The position numbers were made by a program, and so were the translations under genes. Source: Apodospora peruviana (taxonomy: Eukaryota; Ascomycota; Sordariomycetes; Sordariales; Lasiosphaeriaceae). Taken from it: a DNA stretch of 64,000 bases. The stretch covers positions 744,001 through 808,000 of the forward strand of contig JAUEDM010000007.1 of assembly GCA_033439685.1 (NCBI GenBank). The letters are read 5' to 3'. The notes beneath the pieces are model-generated. The model ran no database searches. It saw only the letters and a list, made by a program, of their open reading frames with translations, and was not told the origin of the DNA. This document shows, one piece after another, positions 1-11,062 of the stretch (position 1 is its first letter; each line of letters begins with the position of its first letter).

Positions 1-3000
1 AGCAGAAACGTAGAGCAATGAGGAATACATACTATATACTACCATACTACTATGCTGTCAGGCTTGCTTGGCCCCATCCACCATGCATACAATATCGATG
101 CATATAATCTTGAGCTGGATGCCGGGTAGGGCTTTGGATTTCAGAGATGGTGGTCTTGGCAGAATGAAGGATGCTTTTAGTTGAAAGGAGCATTGATGAT
201 TAGCGTTCAGCTCCTTCAGGATGGCGATCGCATATGTAAATCAATATCCATCAAGCAGTAAAAGGCCACGTCCGTCCCGGCACTTAGGTCAGCTTTTTCA
301 CGATATCGTATTATGTGGACGGATTATCATAACGTTGGACGGGACTGACAATTGAACAGTAGTCCGGGGACTTGTCGTGATGTTGAAGTGGTGCTAGGCG
401 ACCTGACTCGGGAGTGGGGTCCATTCGTGATCCCACCCGCAACCCGTAGACCCAGGGCCAGGACCTGAAAGCTCCTTAGCTCCGCCTAATAATAGCAGCA
501 ACAACCCCGAACTACGGGCCGTAGCTCAACTTCTCACGTTACCTACCCCTGATCCCTGGTCCAAGTTCGTGACACCTTAATGAGACCCTGAACTTCAGAG
601 CAGCTGTCCTGGAACTTGGAAGGCGTTACAACGGTGGCGACTCTGTTGAACGCCATTCCCGTCCAGCTCATCAATATTAACAACGGCGTGGACGGGACAA
701 TTGCTGATCACCAGGGTCCTTCACTACACACCGCCAACACCGCATTTCCAAGATATCAAAACCACACTTTGATGCAATAACGGGAACCGTTGGAGCGGGT
801 CTTGCATGCACACCTGCCAGGTTTTCACTTTGTCAATTATCTTTCCCTTCAACTCTATAACGCGACCCGAGCTGAGCGAAGCCCAGGAGCCAAGAGTTAT
901 GGACAGATGGACCGCGGAGGGAAGCTTGATTCTGACATCTCCAAGTCAGCTGTCACCTCCTTGACATCTTTCCGGTCTAACTGAGCCGCGGCGTCGGAGC
1001 TAGGTCGACAACAGGGGAATAGCGAGGCTAATACTGCCATCTCAGCCTGTATATACGACTTACCTCAGGAGCTAAGTCTTGGTTTGACTTCTTCGGCCGG
1101 ACAGGAGCAGGGCATGGGATTGTCTATAAGAGGACATGACATGACCATGTTTGTAAGGGATCTTGGTATATATTAGCCAAGGCGGACGCTATTAGGATAC
1201 CATGAGAGAGTTCATAGGAAACATCCTTGTGTCCTTTCTAACCTTGATCAGCTCCTATTCTGAAGCAGGGACCCCGTGTGGCCCGCCAGACCCAATAATG
1301 CTGTACCAGGAATACATAAAGACGCTTCAGTCACCATCCACAAGAATGTTCGGTAGCGAGAGGTCACTTTGTGTAGGTAATTACTATTCCTAGCGAACCG
1401 GCTTTGTTGTCCACGTCAATCCAACATAACACACATCGAACCTGGGACACACTTCTCGCGCCGGATCCTTACAGGACTATAAGGCAAACATATCTAATGG
1501 CTGGAGAATTCCTCTTTATGGCATTGGGACAGGATCATTGTGATGGGAAAGGGGTACGCCCAAAACGTAAACAGGAGGTGAATTAGGCCGGCTTACGCGG
1601 GTTGTTCATCGGAAGAAGTCCCGGTTGCAAGCCATATATGCACGAGACTAACGCCCCCGGGTCCGGGTGGCACATATCTAACGGGGGTATTGAACGGGGT
1701 TTTCTTCTCTAAAGGCACTTGAGATTTGAGATAGCATCAAGATATTGGTCGATCTTTGAAACTTTGATAGTCAACTTCCCAAGCCGAACACAGCCGAGAG
1801 CACGTCTACAGATTCTCCAGATGAAGGCATGCGCAGCTTAACTTTCTGCACGATTTTAACTGAATCGACAGCCCGGCTCGGAACATGGGTATAGAATTGC
1901 CGGGGATAAGGGAACTGCGCTACTTGACGAAACAGAAGTCGAGAGTAGATAACCCGGCATCGGGATACCATACCAGATCAAACGACGACCCCTGGACGAT
2001 ATCGGTGATGAACAGAGCGAGCTTCAACACCAACATGTAGACCAGCTCTGAGGGGTTGACAAAGTTGCTCCGTTCTCCAATGGGTTCCTTTCTCCGAGAA
2101 CATTGTTTGGGTATTGTTAGGGCATGGGTTTATGAAACCTTTTTCTCAGCGCAACACAGGCACTCAGTTTCCCACATGACAGTAATAGTTTTTTGCATAT
2201 TTGTGCTCTGCATCCCAACTACCCAAGAATGATATCTTTATCTTAACAAGCACGGAGGCAGTCATGCCATGGGTAAAACTTCCCGCATCCCGAGATCAAA
2301 GTCTAGTCTTGCTCCGAAAACAGCCAGCCAGTCAGCTGGGAAGTAACTATGTTTGACTACTTACACGAAATGATCCAGCAGCCAGGTCAGAGCAGCAGGT
2401 TCTGGCGAGGACGGACTACCACAGCATCATGACATTGGCCGACAGGGAAGGATAAGAACAGTCCACACCCAACATCTCTTCTCGGGCATGCAAACGACCG
2501 AGAAGGTGGCACACAAGACGCACGAGCGAAATAGTTGTGGTACGCCCGATGTCACCACTACCTAGAAAATATATTCCACGGAACATCGACTTTCCTAGGC
2601 CGGCAAGTGATATGTAGGATAGGAAGTGCCTCTGCGGCTTACGGGGAGAGATATATGCCCGCTTACAAAAAGTCCCCTCGCAAAGGTGCCGCATGTTCTT
2701 GAAGCATGGTCTGAAATCAGCAGCCCGCTGGTCGATCTTATAAAGGTCTGACATTATTGGGCTTAGACAGCCCTCCTCACAAACTGCCGACCAGAGACAG
2801 ATAGGTATATAAGACAGTCCAAAATATCTAATTATGTACTGGAGTAAGTTTATACGACTAAAAGAAAATGAGCGAATTACTTCAAGTGCCAAAACATACC
2901 TACTGACCTGCTATCTAATTAGACTAGACTAGACCTCCATACAAACCTCGTGGAAGACTACTATTTTATTAGGTGCACTGTTTACCTTGGATATCTCTAC

Positions 3001-3224
3001 TCCCCAGACCAAGTGAATACCAGCCTCTAATAACTAGGTAGATACCTTAGTTATCCTGGCAAGAACCAAAACATTCTGCCTCCAGAGCAACGGGCCTTAC
3101 CCAGCAAGACAGTGTTGGGGGTGCCTGCCAGCGGGAACCAGCCCCAGTACCCTCCCGCCTGGTTACCTATCTCTATGATACGCTCTTACACGTCCTCATT
3201 TCGCCAGTAACGGTATGTATGCCC
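1..3224. other. gene-poor region with degraded sequence, no intact gene
   Basis: No open frame here has the length, splice structure or composition of a real gene. Only short frames are present. One minus-strand stretch (about 2416-2892) reads like a worn NACHT-type NTPase fragment and is treated as a finding, not as a gene. The 2.9-3.1 kb part is visibly richer in A+T and contains TAGGTA-type short motifs. I see no terminal repeats or transposase remains. Confidence 0.5.
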
Positions 3225-3297
3225 GGGGGAGTAGTTCAGTGGTAGAGAAGTACGGTCTCCGGAGCGCGAAGCCCCGGCTCGATTCTGAGCTCGCCCG
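3225..3297 (+). tRNA. tRNA-like Pol III unit, probably a tRNA pseudogene or SINE head
   Basis: The 73-nt segment has tRNA dimensions. Its 7-bp acceptor stem (GGGGGAG with CTCGCCC) pairs at six of seven positions. It has a perfect Pol III A box (TAGTTCAGTGG, 3232-3242) and a near-consensus B box (GGCTCGATTCT, 3276-3286, two differences from GGTTCGANTCC). T-rich runs after 3300 could end Pol III transcription. The T stem has about four of five pairs including a wobble. The anticodon arm does not fold: no five-base stem closes around a seven-base loop, so no anticodon can be assigned. This argues for a pseudogene, a SINE head or an unusual tRNA rather than a working tRNA. Confidence 0.45.
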
Positions 3298-4157
3298 AGC
3301 CTTTTCTTATTTTTTTTTGGTTCTTGCTTCTTCTTTTCTTTCGTCTAAATGAGATTCCCATTATGGGTGGGCTCTGGATCTTTCAGGCATGTCCCGTTTC
3401 TACTCATTCTTTTGTAGTCTATCTTCTACCTCAATCCAACAGGTTTAGTACTTCATAAACACTAGCGAGGGATTATTAGCCATTGAACTTTTTGGTTAGT
3501 TGTTCCATTTTTAGATACAGGAAGGATACAGTTTCTCGTGAGAAACCCCACATTGAGCTGGCCGTTCTAAATCCATCTGACCATGTTGATAACAAGTGTC
3601 CTCGATCAGGCAGACAGTATGACTATCAAGTGAACTAGGGCTTGACTCTGTTGGAAAACGGTCGTCTCCAAGTTCATTTCAGTGCATCAGATCTCGGCGG
3701 CGGGCTAGGACGTAAAGTAAGGTAGGTAATCCGGCGTACGCGATACACATGCTGCTTCCGCCAATTGCCATGTTGAGCAAGATTAGCACCCTAGAGCCTG
3801 TCATTCCATCCTACGTATCACCCTATCATATCAACGGCCCGACTATCAAAACCACGCATCCCAACCCATAGGCATTCCACCATGCCATTCTCTCACTGTA
3901 TTGGGTTCCATACGCAGTCCTGCTCAGCCGCTTAAACATCGACCTATGTTTGGACAGAAGAAAGCCTCAATAGACCACATACCAAAAGCTCAGGTGGTGA
4001 CCACGGCCACTGCCATCCATCTTTATAGAACCTTTCTCATTTTCTATGATAAAGGGTCTCATATGTACAGTAGCAGCCCAGGCCCACTTCAATCATCAAA
4101 CTTTCGTTGCCGTCACTCCCATGCCAGCCATAAACCCCCCCGCCCGTAGAGAACGAA
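3298..4157. other. intergenic, nothing recognised
   Basis: About 860 bases between the tRNA-like unit and the end of the NDUFS6 gene. It begins with T-rich sequence that may terminate Pol III transcription. I see no coding exon or structured repeat in it. Confidence 0.5.
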
Positions 4158-4785
4158 TCAAGCCAGAGGATATGACGTTTCGGGTAACGATTCGAGGTGC
4201 TTGCGGTGATGTTCGTTTGCCTATGCATATAATTAGCAATCCATCCTCCAGTTTCCTTCCATGATATGGGAAGAAACATACGAAGGGTACGCCGCAGTAA
4301 CCACAAGTAGCAATCTCGGGTTTGTCGGTGTTGATAAAAATCCTCGGATGTCCAGCGGGCCCTCCTCCGCCATCGCAAGAAACCATCCGGGCGTGCGTCC
4401 AGCGTACGGGCTCCTTATGGATGAGCTCCATGGCGGAGTAGGGTTGTGGCTGTCATATCGTCTGTTAGTCCACATTCCGGAGGGAGTTCGAGGTGAGGGT
4501 GTAACGCACCTGGAGTGAGAAATCGGTCTGCTCAAAGCGCGGGCCCGTCATTGCCTGCGAGCGCGGCCTCTGGCTGCGCGACCAGATCTCAGATCGGTTC
4601 GGCGCCTGGTGGATCTCGACGGGCGCCTCGCCCTCGGCGGTCAGGGGAGTCGTCTGCGTCTTGTTGGCCGCGGGCACTGGGGTCGTCGGGGACTCCAATT
4701 GGCGGCCGGTGGTGGTGAACGACCGTTGCAGAGATGCGCATTGGCGCGACAGCCTCTGGGCTGCTCGCAATCGTGAGGTGTACAT
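4158..4785 (-). CDS. NADH:ubiquinone oxidoreductase zinc-binding subunit (NDUFS6/NUMM type), mitochondrial
   Basis: Accessory subunit of mitochondrial complex I, on the matrix arm. The 168-aa protein is assembled from three exons: 4510-4785, 4282-4449 and 4158-4220. Both introns are phase 0 (60 and 61 nt) with GT...AG ends. The start gives an Arg/Ser-rich N terminus free of acidic residues (MYTSRLRAAQRLSRQ), as expected of a mitochondrial presequence. The diagnostic C-terminal part has zinc ligands Cys117 (SCDGG), His126 (GHPRIF), Cys141 and Cys144 (CGYC), the NDUFS6 pattern. The short last exon supplies the usual basic, His-rich tail (ANEHHRKHLE). It is divergent from the exosome-cofactor gene at 5269 and shares a 483-bp promoter region with it. 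Identification is firm; intron ends were read by eye but keep phase and the conserved sequence. Confidence 0.92.
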
Positions 4786-5268
4786 GACTGTGTGGTTGTG
4801 TGGCTTATGGTTGAGTGCAGCAGCGAGCACCTGGGCCGGACTGGAGTGGGACGTCGACTCGGAATGAGGTTGAAGCTTGGAGCTTGCTTCACGGCCGGCG
4901 GGCGGCGCCAGTGTTGCCGGCTGATTCTCGGATTGGCCAGCTGTCGGACAGGCTACCGGTATGCAGGAATGCGGCTGAAAGTGCGTAGCTTGAGAAGGAA
5001 GTTGGTCCGTGTGTTATAGCTTTTGCAGGGGTCCTCCTTCCTCCTGAAAAAAAGTTATCAGGCCGCGAACCTCGATGCTCTCTCCCTTCCGCTCAAACAA
5101 CGGCACTTACGAAGGGAAATTTCTATACCTCGAGCAAAGAAAACGCAAAAGTTTCTGCACGTCGAGGAGAACTAACCGGTCGAGAGCCTCAAAAACTCCC
5201 ATCTTAGAAACTTGAAATTTCTACGAAAGCACCGTTTACGCATCTCGTAATCTCGAAAAATCGCCATC
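4786..5268. promoter_or_regulatory. bidirectional promoter region between NDUFS6-like and MPP6-like genes
   Basis: This 483-bp spacer separates two divergent start codons (4785 minus, 5269 plus), so it must hold both promoters. I did not recognise a specific factor site. The last 200 bases are the likely 5' leader of the plus-strand gene. Confidence 0.6.
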
Positions 5269-6271
5269 ATGGCCCCCGCAATGCCGCCGACCATGTCGAA
5301 ACAGTCGACCCCGAAGACCATGTCTTCTCGTCTACTGACGATGAAGTTTATGCAGAGGGGAGCAGCACAAGCTGCTACTGCTGCGTCTGACGCGGGTTCC
5401 CCCACCACTCCGAGAACCGACGACGAGGAGGGCTCAGCATCCAAACGTCGCAAGGTCTCGGGGGCGGCGCCGTCGGCACCAAATACACCGATCACCCCCG
5501 CTACGCCGCTGTACGACCAGAAGGCCCTCCAGGCGGCGATGGAAGAGGAGGACAGGAAGCGCAAGGCGGCGATAGAGAAGCGTGCTGCCGAGCTGGGCGA
5601 CTCGCACTGGGTTCTCGACGGCGTTTCCGCCTCGCCCAAGAACGGTTCCCGGTCGCTCAATATTGTTCAGGTTGGGTTCGCCCAGATTGACTACCCAGCG
5701 GGGAGACAGGTTTCTGCAGATTCACCCGAAGAGGAGGAGGTGATTGTCCCCGCCCCGGCGCGCTTCCGCCAGTTCAACATGAAAAAGTCAAAGGTACGTT
5801 GTTGTCACATGTACACACTTACTGTTGGTCGCGGTTTGCCCAGGGCTTACATAGCCGATCTAGGTCCATAACAAACAGGAAGATGAGAGCAGCGATGGCG
5901 ACGACGAAGACGATGACAACAGCTCAGATTCCAGTGACGATGACAACGATTCGGAGGACATGGCTTCGCCAGCCGCCTCCCGAAGAAAAGACGAGTCGGA
6001 CCGCGGTCGGCGAAATTCCGCCGCCGCCTCCGCCGATGCAGGTCACAAGCGAGCGCGATCGAGCGTCTCGACCAAGCGTAGCGAGGAGCGCAAGAAAGCG
6101 CAGATGCTCGCCAGCCAACGGCGGAAGAAAGACGTCAAGTTGAACAATCTGACCTCAATATCCTCGGCAGGCTCCTCCGAAGCTTTTCAGCGACAGTCGC
6201 CCAAGTTCACTTGCCATCGTTGCGGGAAACCCGGCCATAAGGCCGCCAGCTGCCCCAGCCAGGGACACTGA
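5269..6271 (+). CDS. MPP6: Mpp6/M-phase phosphoprotein 6-type nuclear exosome cofactor with C-terminal zinc knuckle
   Basis: Predicted nuclear RNA exosome cofactor. In yeast and human, Mpp6 binds the exosome core and helps dock the Mtr4 helicase. The 310-aa product comes from exons 5269-5793 and 5864-6271, with a 70-nt phase-0 intron. Near the N terminus (residues 18-30) is the family signature MSSRLLTMKFMQR. After it come Ser/Thr-Pro-rich sequence, a basic cluster (ASKRRKV) and a long acidic Asp/Ser tract just after the intron. The C terminus ends with a CX2CX4HX4C zinc knuckle (Cys292, Cys295, His300, Cys305), which the yeast and human Mpp6 proteins I know do not have; zinc knuckles are instead a feature of the TRAMP subunits Air1/Air2. 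The Mpp6 call rests on the short N-terminal motif. A general zinc-knuckle RNA-binding protein is the alternative. Confidence 0.78.
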
Positions 6272-9200
6272 TGGCGGCGGGACGTCTCTACTCTGTTCCG
6301 TTGGCCCGCCGCCTATGCGACCTTTTGGTTGTTGCGGTGCCGTTTTCTTTTGCTTAGGAATAACGTTACAACGTTGTTCATTATTGCATGTTACCACTTG
6401 AGTTTGCCGATGGCCTCCTCAGATATCAGCCCCGACAGACTGACCGGAGGGCCGATTCGTCGCAGAAGAGATGTTTTCTGCTTGTTTATTCCCACGGTCC
6501 AACAAACATGAAACCGGCATCTAGGTACAAGATGGCCGTGATTCACTTTCTCCCTTCCCAGGCTCAATGTCAAGATGTTTTCCCATGTTCCGTTACATAT
6601 AAACAGCATAGCCTTTGGTCGCTTCTTGCTACAATATTTGCCTTGCAGCACATCTCCAAGGCACGACATACTCTCGTGCCCCGGGCCGTGGCTTGGCCGG
6701 TTCTCACGGGCATAAAAAAGGACCGATGGGCTCGCATGAGGAGGGAGGAGTGTGATGAAGCCTGCATGAGGGGACGGCTCAAAGGGAGCAGACCGATACC
6801 TTGCTGGGTTGGGTACACACATATAACCTGATGCACAAGCGTCGAGTTTGACACAAGTAGTCTTGTTGTCTCTCGCTATAAGCGACGCCTACCAGGTTCG
6901 TCGCTGGCAGAAACCCATGGGCTACGTTGATATGGTCGAAGGGGAGGGGGGGAGGAGAGTGGTGGTGGTTGTTGGGATCTTATACCAGACCCATCCGTCG
7001 TCAGGCAGAAACGGCTGCATGCAGGCCAATGTTTTTTGCCGCCAGACTTACGAGCCGCCCGCCGCGGAGAAAAAGGGTTATGACGATTGTTAGACGGCGG
7101 GAGTGGTCTACAGTTGTTGTGTCTGTCTCCACACTCCAAACTTTGCTTGGGGCGAGCGAAGCAAAGTGAGGAAAGAAAGCGGGTGACTGCCCGTGCCGTG
7201 CCTTCTTAAACCCGGGTAAAGTCTGCGAACCTGGCTGAAGTTGTCTGGGATTTCCAAGAGGGTGGGACGGACGGGGTGTCTGCCGTGTGTGTGTGTGTGT
7301 CTCCTTTTGAAAAGAACCCCTGAGTGTGGGACTGTCAAAATTTGTTTCAACATCGAAATGGTTGAAACGCGCACCACCGAGAACCATTGGATGAACACGG
7401 AAACATTCTTTTGTTGGAAGGCTAAGTTGCTTTTTCTCGCCAGGAAGCGGTTTATGCCTTCTTGTAAATTTGGACACCGGCCCGGCAGCCAGCCAACCTT
7501 GTTCAACCCCTGGGCGATGGTTTCGGCGAGGGCCGAAGCGGCGATCATCGTGGACGGAGAACCTTGCTGACTTCTTTCTTTGCTGACAAGCAAAAATTCT
7601 CTCCGGTAGAACTAGTAATAATATGAATTGAATAGCGAAAAAGAAAAGAAGAGGAACCTGTTCTATGCTTCGGTTCTATACTTCTTTGGTACCGATCCGT
7701 CATATCATGTCATGTTGAACCGCAAACTTGAAGAATTTGGATACCTAAGATCGCATCCTGCAAACGGTCGAACTGTGCATTGCATGAACCGACTGTCCTT
7801 TCTTGCGCCGGTAATAGTCAGTCGTACATAGTTGTGTTTGTACGGACTGAGGAAATTTTTGCGAAGGAGGGGAGGGCATGGGAGACAATCAGCCGGCCTT
7901 GTCGTCGAGGCCGCCGCCGCCGCCGTTGCAACACAACACCCGGCCTCGCAGTAGGCAGGCGATTTGAACCAAGTTGGGTCGATTGGTGGTTCGGCTCATC
8001 CGCATCGAGTGAGCAGTGCATGCCGTAGGTAGGTCGGCTAGGTGGCCATTCGGTAAGGCAAGTATGTAGGTGCGGTACGGGCGGCCGGCGGGCTGTAAAG
8101 TGAGGTTGCACTCACACCCCTCCCGTCTTCCTTTTTCCTTCGCTCACTCACTCACTTAACCCGCCCGACGCACTGGGGCAAAGCAGAATTTATGCTTAGA
8201 GCCCCGTTTGAGGTTGTCTGTGGGCTGCTGGCGACCAGAACGGGTCGCAGGGTCGAATTATCATGTGCATTTTCTCATAGCGGCTTTCAACGACAGCTGA
8301 CAGCCGTTTGAATTTGAATTTGGATAGAGAGGTCGGGTTTTGGCAGCCCCATCCCTCAGTCTATATCATGAGAAGGCCGTTTATGAGACCGGATGATGGG
8401 ACATGACATCTTTCTTGCAGAAAGCTTTCTCCTGATGGCACAGATTTGTCATGGTCATTCACCGGTCATCCGGTCGTCGTTCCAACATGACGACATCATG
8501 GCTGCCACTGAAGCTCGCTTTGGCACATAGAGGGATGGTGCGGAATCAAATCGCCTATGCCGGCCAGAAAATAAAAGAAACAAAAAGACACAAACAAAAC
8601 AGCGACACGAATTAATACTGAAACATACCTAGGCGCATTTTGCCTGGTAAAATACGAGCAAGTCTGCATACCCGACTCAGATATGTACGTGCAGTACCAA
8701 TATGTTGCCCCGCCGCTGCAAAGCTAGGTAGCTTTTTCTTTTGCTGGACGATGAAGTGATTCGGTCCTTGATCCGAGAAAGTGAGAACAGCGTATTGTAA
8801 TCCATACATCCGCTGCATCTGAAGTATTGTGTTAGTCGGCTTCCAAGGCCGGCACGGGGAGGGGGAGTGAACTGAACCAAGTCTCCCCACAATGCAATGC
8901 ATTCACACTGGCAAGTTTATACCGGTGGATCAGGCACGGGAAAAGACTCCGGGAGTGACGGACGGTTATCGCTTTATTCTTTGCCTTTTCCTCTTTGGTT
9001 CAAGGGGTATCCGGGGAAGAAGTGAACCCAGCCGGGGGCGGTTGCGGATCTTCTCTTGGCAAGTGGTCTCGTCCATGATGTGTGTTACTTACTTCCTGGG
9101 TGCGTCGACGGTTAGATATCTCGAGCTTCCTCGGATCGAGTGAGCACGACTTGGGAGCACGGCGGGGCAAGCAGAGAAAGCAGGTAAGAGGACGTTCTGC

Positions 9201-10710
9201 AAGATCCAGGGTTACGTTCTGCCATGTAACCTCGGGCCCGCCCCTTCGACTATTCACAGTGTATGGCCAGAGGTTTGGGAGGGTGGAGGGGTGCACACAT
9301 ACCCGGCGCTGCCCTACCTTGAGGGCAGGAAGGTTAGCTGTCGTAGCAACCCCAATATGAATAAAGTAGGCCCACGGTAAGGTACTGGGATCCCTACACA
9401 TATGAGATATATATACACGCAGGCATGCGTTAGCTGTGTGATGTAATTGCGTCGCTCTGCATATCGAGAGTAACGTGCATACGATCGGTGAAGGGTTCAA
9501 TGAAGGAGGTTGTCAGCTAAATCGACATCGGTTGTGCTTTATTTCCCTGGAAGACAATGGTCAGCCCACTGAATCTGCTGTCTGTCCTCCCCAAAGTTTG
9601 CAACTCCGGATGAGAAGGCAAATTGGGTATTTGGGGAGTAAGAAATTCCACCACTCGGTACTAGGTATTTCTGATTTCCTTGCACCCTTGTCAAGAGGTT
9701 TGTTTCATATTGCGGAGGGTTCTTACCAAGCCTTCTAGAAGAACCTGTAACTGGTACCCATTTTCTAAGTCCATGGCTTCGTCAGCTCGGCATAATGACC
9801 AGACCACACTCTGGCAGTTCGGAATCGGAAAGGGAGAAGAAGCGAAGAATGGCACGGCACCTGATTGAGCGAAGAAAATATATCTCAGCCGTGCTAAGCG
9901 ACAGGGTATTTTGCCCTCTTCTGCCTCAGGTTGCTGTCATTCTCATGTCATGCATACGAGTTACAGTTGGTGTGCTGGATTACACCCCCGCTTGCTTGCC
10001 TAGTACAGCGACACAGATGATGTGCGTCTGGCTATATCGATAGTATGCTGCAATGCAAGCAACAAACAGGGCCATTCACCCATTGTGTGCTTTTGCGTGT
10101 GCTGGTAAGGTAAAGTGGTGTGTGTCGACTATCAGAATGCCCGGCCCCCAATATATCAGGTCTTTCTAAGGACAAATTTGGACGACTTGCCGAGTTGGGC
10201 AGGATACTTTTTGTATCGGGCATCTTGCAAGTGCCTGAAACGGCAAGTACCTAGGATAAGAATATAAACTGTGTTAATACGCCTTTTATAGGTAAGGTTG
10301 ATTTCGGTCTCTTTCTCGGGAAGGTGACGGGATTAATACCTTGGTAGTACTTACTGGTCTTTTTCGTTCAGGCTCTTCCTCTTCTTGCTACCTAGATTGA
10401 TAGGTGAGGTACCTAGTCCGCTGTCCCAGCCGGGTACTTTGTTCAAATACAATGTCATTTGTGAGAAAGCAAAAGCCCTGGCACAATCACGCGGATCGCT
10501 CAGAACCCAAGGTAACCTGAAAATCAGCCCGGTCATCTTGTGGAAGATGGGAGTGGAAGATGGGAGTGGAAGATGTGTATTATGTATTCCCTTCCACCTT
10601 TCGGATCATAACATCGTTCGAAGCATGGTCTCTTTGCCTGGTTGAATCTCCATGTCCCATGCCGATTCTGCAGGTCGTTGGCCGGAAATGGACATGCAGC
10701 TTCTCCCGTC
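6272..10710. other. gene-poor region, no supported gene
   Basis: About 4.4 kb with overlapping short frames on all strands and no convincing domain or splice chain. It includes a GT dinucleotide run near 7284-7299 and TAGGTA/TACCTA motifs at 8026, 10248, 10389 and 10410. The start must contain the 3' untranslated region of the upstream gene. I see no tRNA or transposon remains. Confidence 0.5.
10542..10575 (+). repeat. 13-bp tandem repeat, about 2.6 copies
   Basis: The unit GGAAGATGGGAGT is repeated perfectly twice, followed by eight bases of a third copy. It looks like a recent local slippage duplication in noncoding DNA. Confidence 0.9.
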
Positions 10711-11062
10711 TTAGGTCTTTACAGTGCTTGATCGGGACTCTAGCTCCAAATTTGGCACCACGGTACCGACGGAGTTGATGTTGTTCGACAGGCACGTGCG
10801 GCCCTCCTGCGACAGGGAAAGACCAAATCTCTGCGCCGCGGTGAGATGCTTCTGCATGAGCAGGCTGAAGGTCTGATGGCCAATTGGCGGCCGACGAGGT
10901 GCTTGCATCATTATGGAGCTGTTGAGAAACTTGCCAACATCCGCCGGGGAAAGCTCCCTGCGTCAGCAGCTTCCTCGTGAAGCTCCAGTTGGATAGACGA
11001 GAATGGGACTGATTAGATGTTGCGGTCATGCCCATACCATACCCTGGTCCAGGATTGGCCAT
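10711..11062 (-). CDS. possible small two-exon gene, 88 aa, unknown function
   Basis: Speculative. An ATG at 11062 opens a 20-nt exon (11043-11062). It can be joined across an 85-nt intron (10958-11042, GTATGG donor, GACGCAG acceptor, internal CTAAT) to exon 10711-10957, keeping phase 2. The joined product has a helix-like middle (HQTFSLLMQKHLTAAQRFGL) followed by LSNNINSVGTVVPN, and ends at a TAA. Without splicing the first frame runs on as a low-quality 160-aa reading. I do not recognise the family, and no domain, signal peptide or membrane segment is visible. It may be a real small gene, the remnant of a larger one, or chance. Confidence 0.25.

Noticed and set aside
9000..9500. 166-codon minus-strand frame
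   Set aside because: It has no recognisable domain, irregular composition and no splice partners, and it overlaps comparable frames on the other strand. It is best seen as chance.
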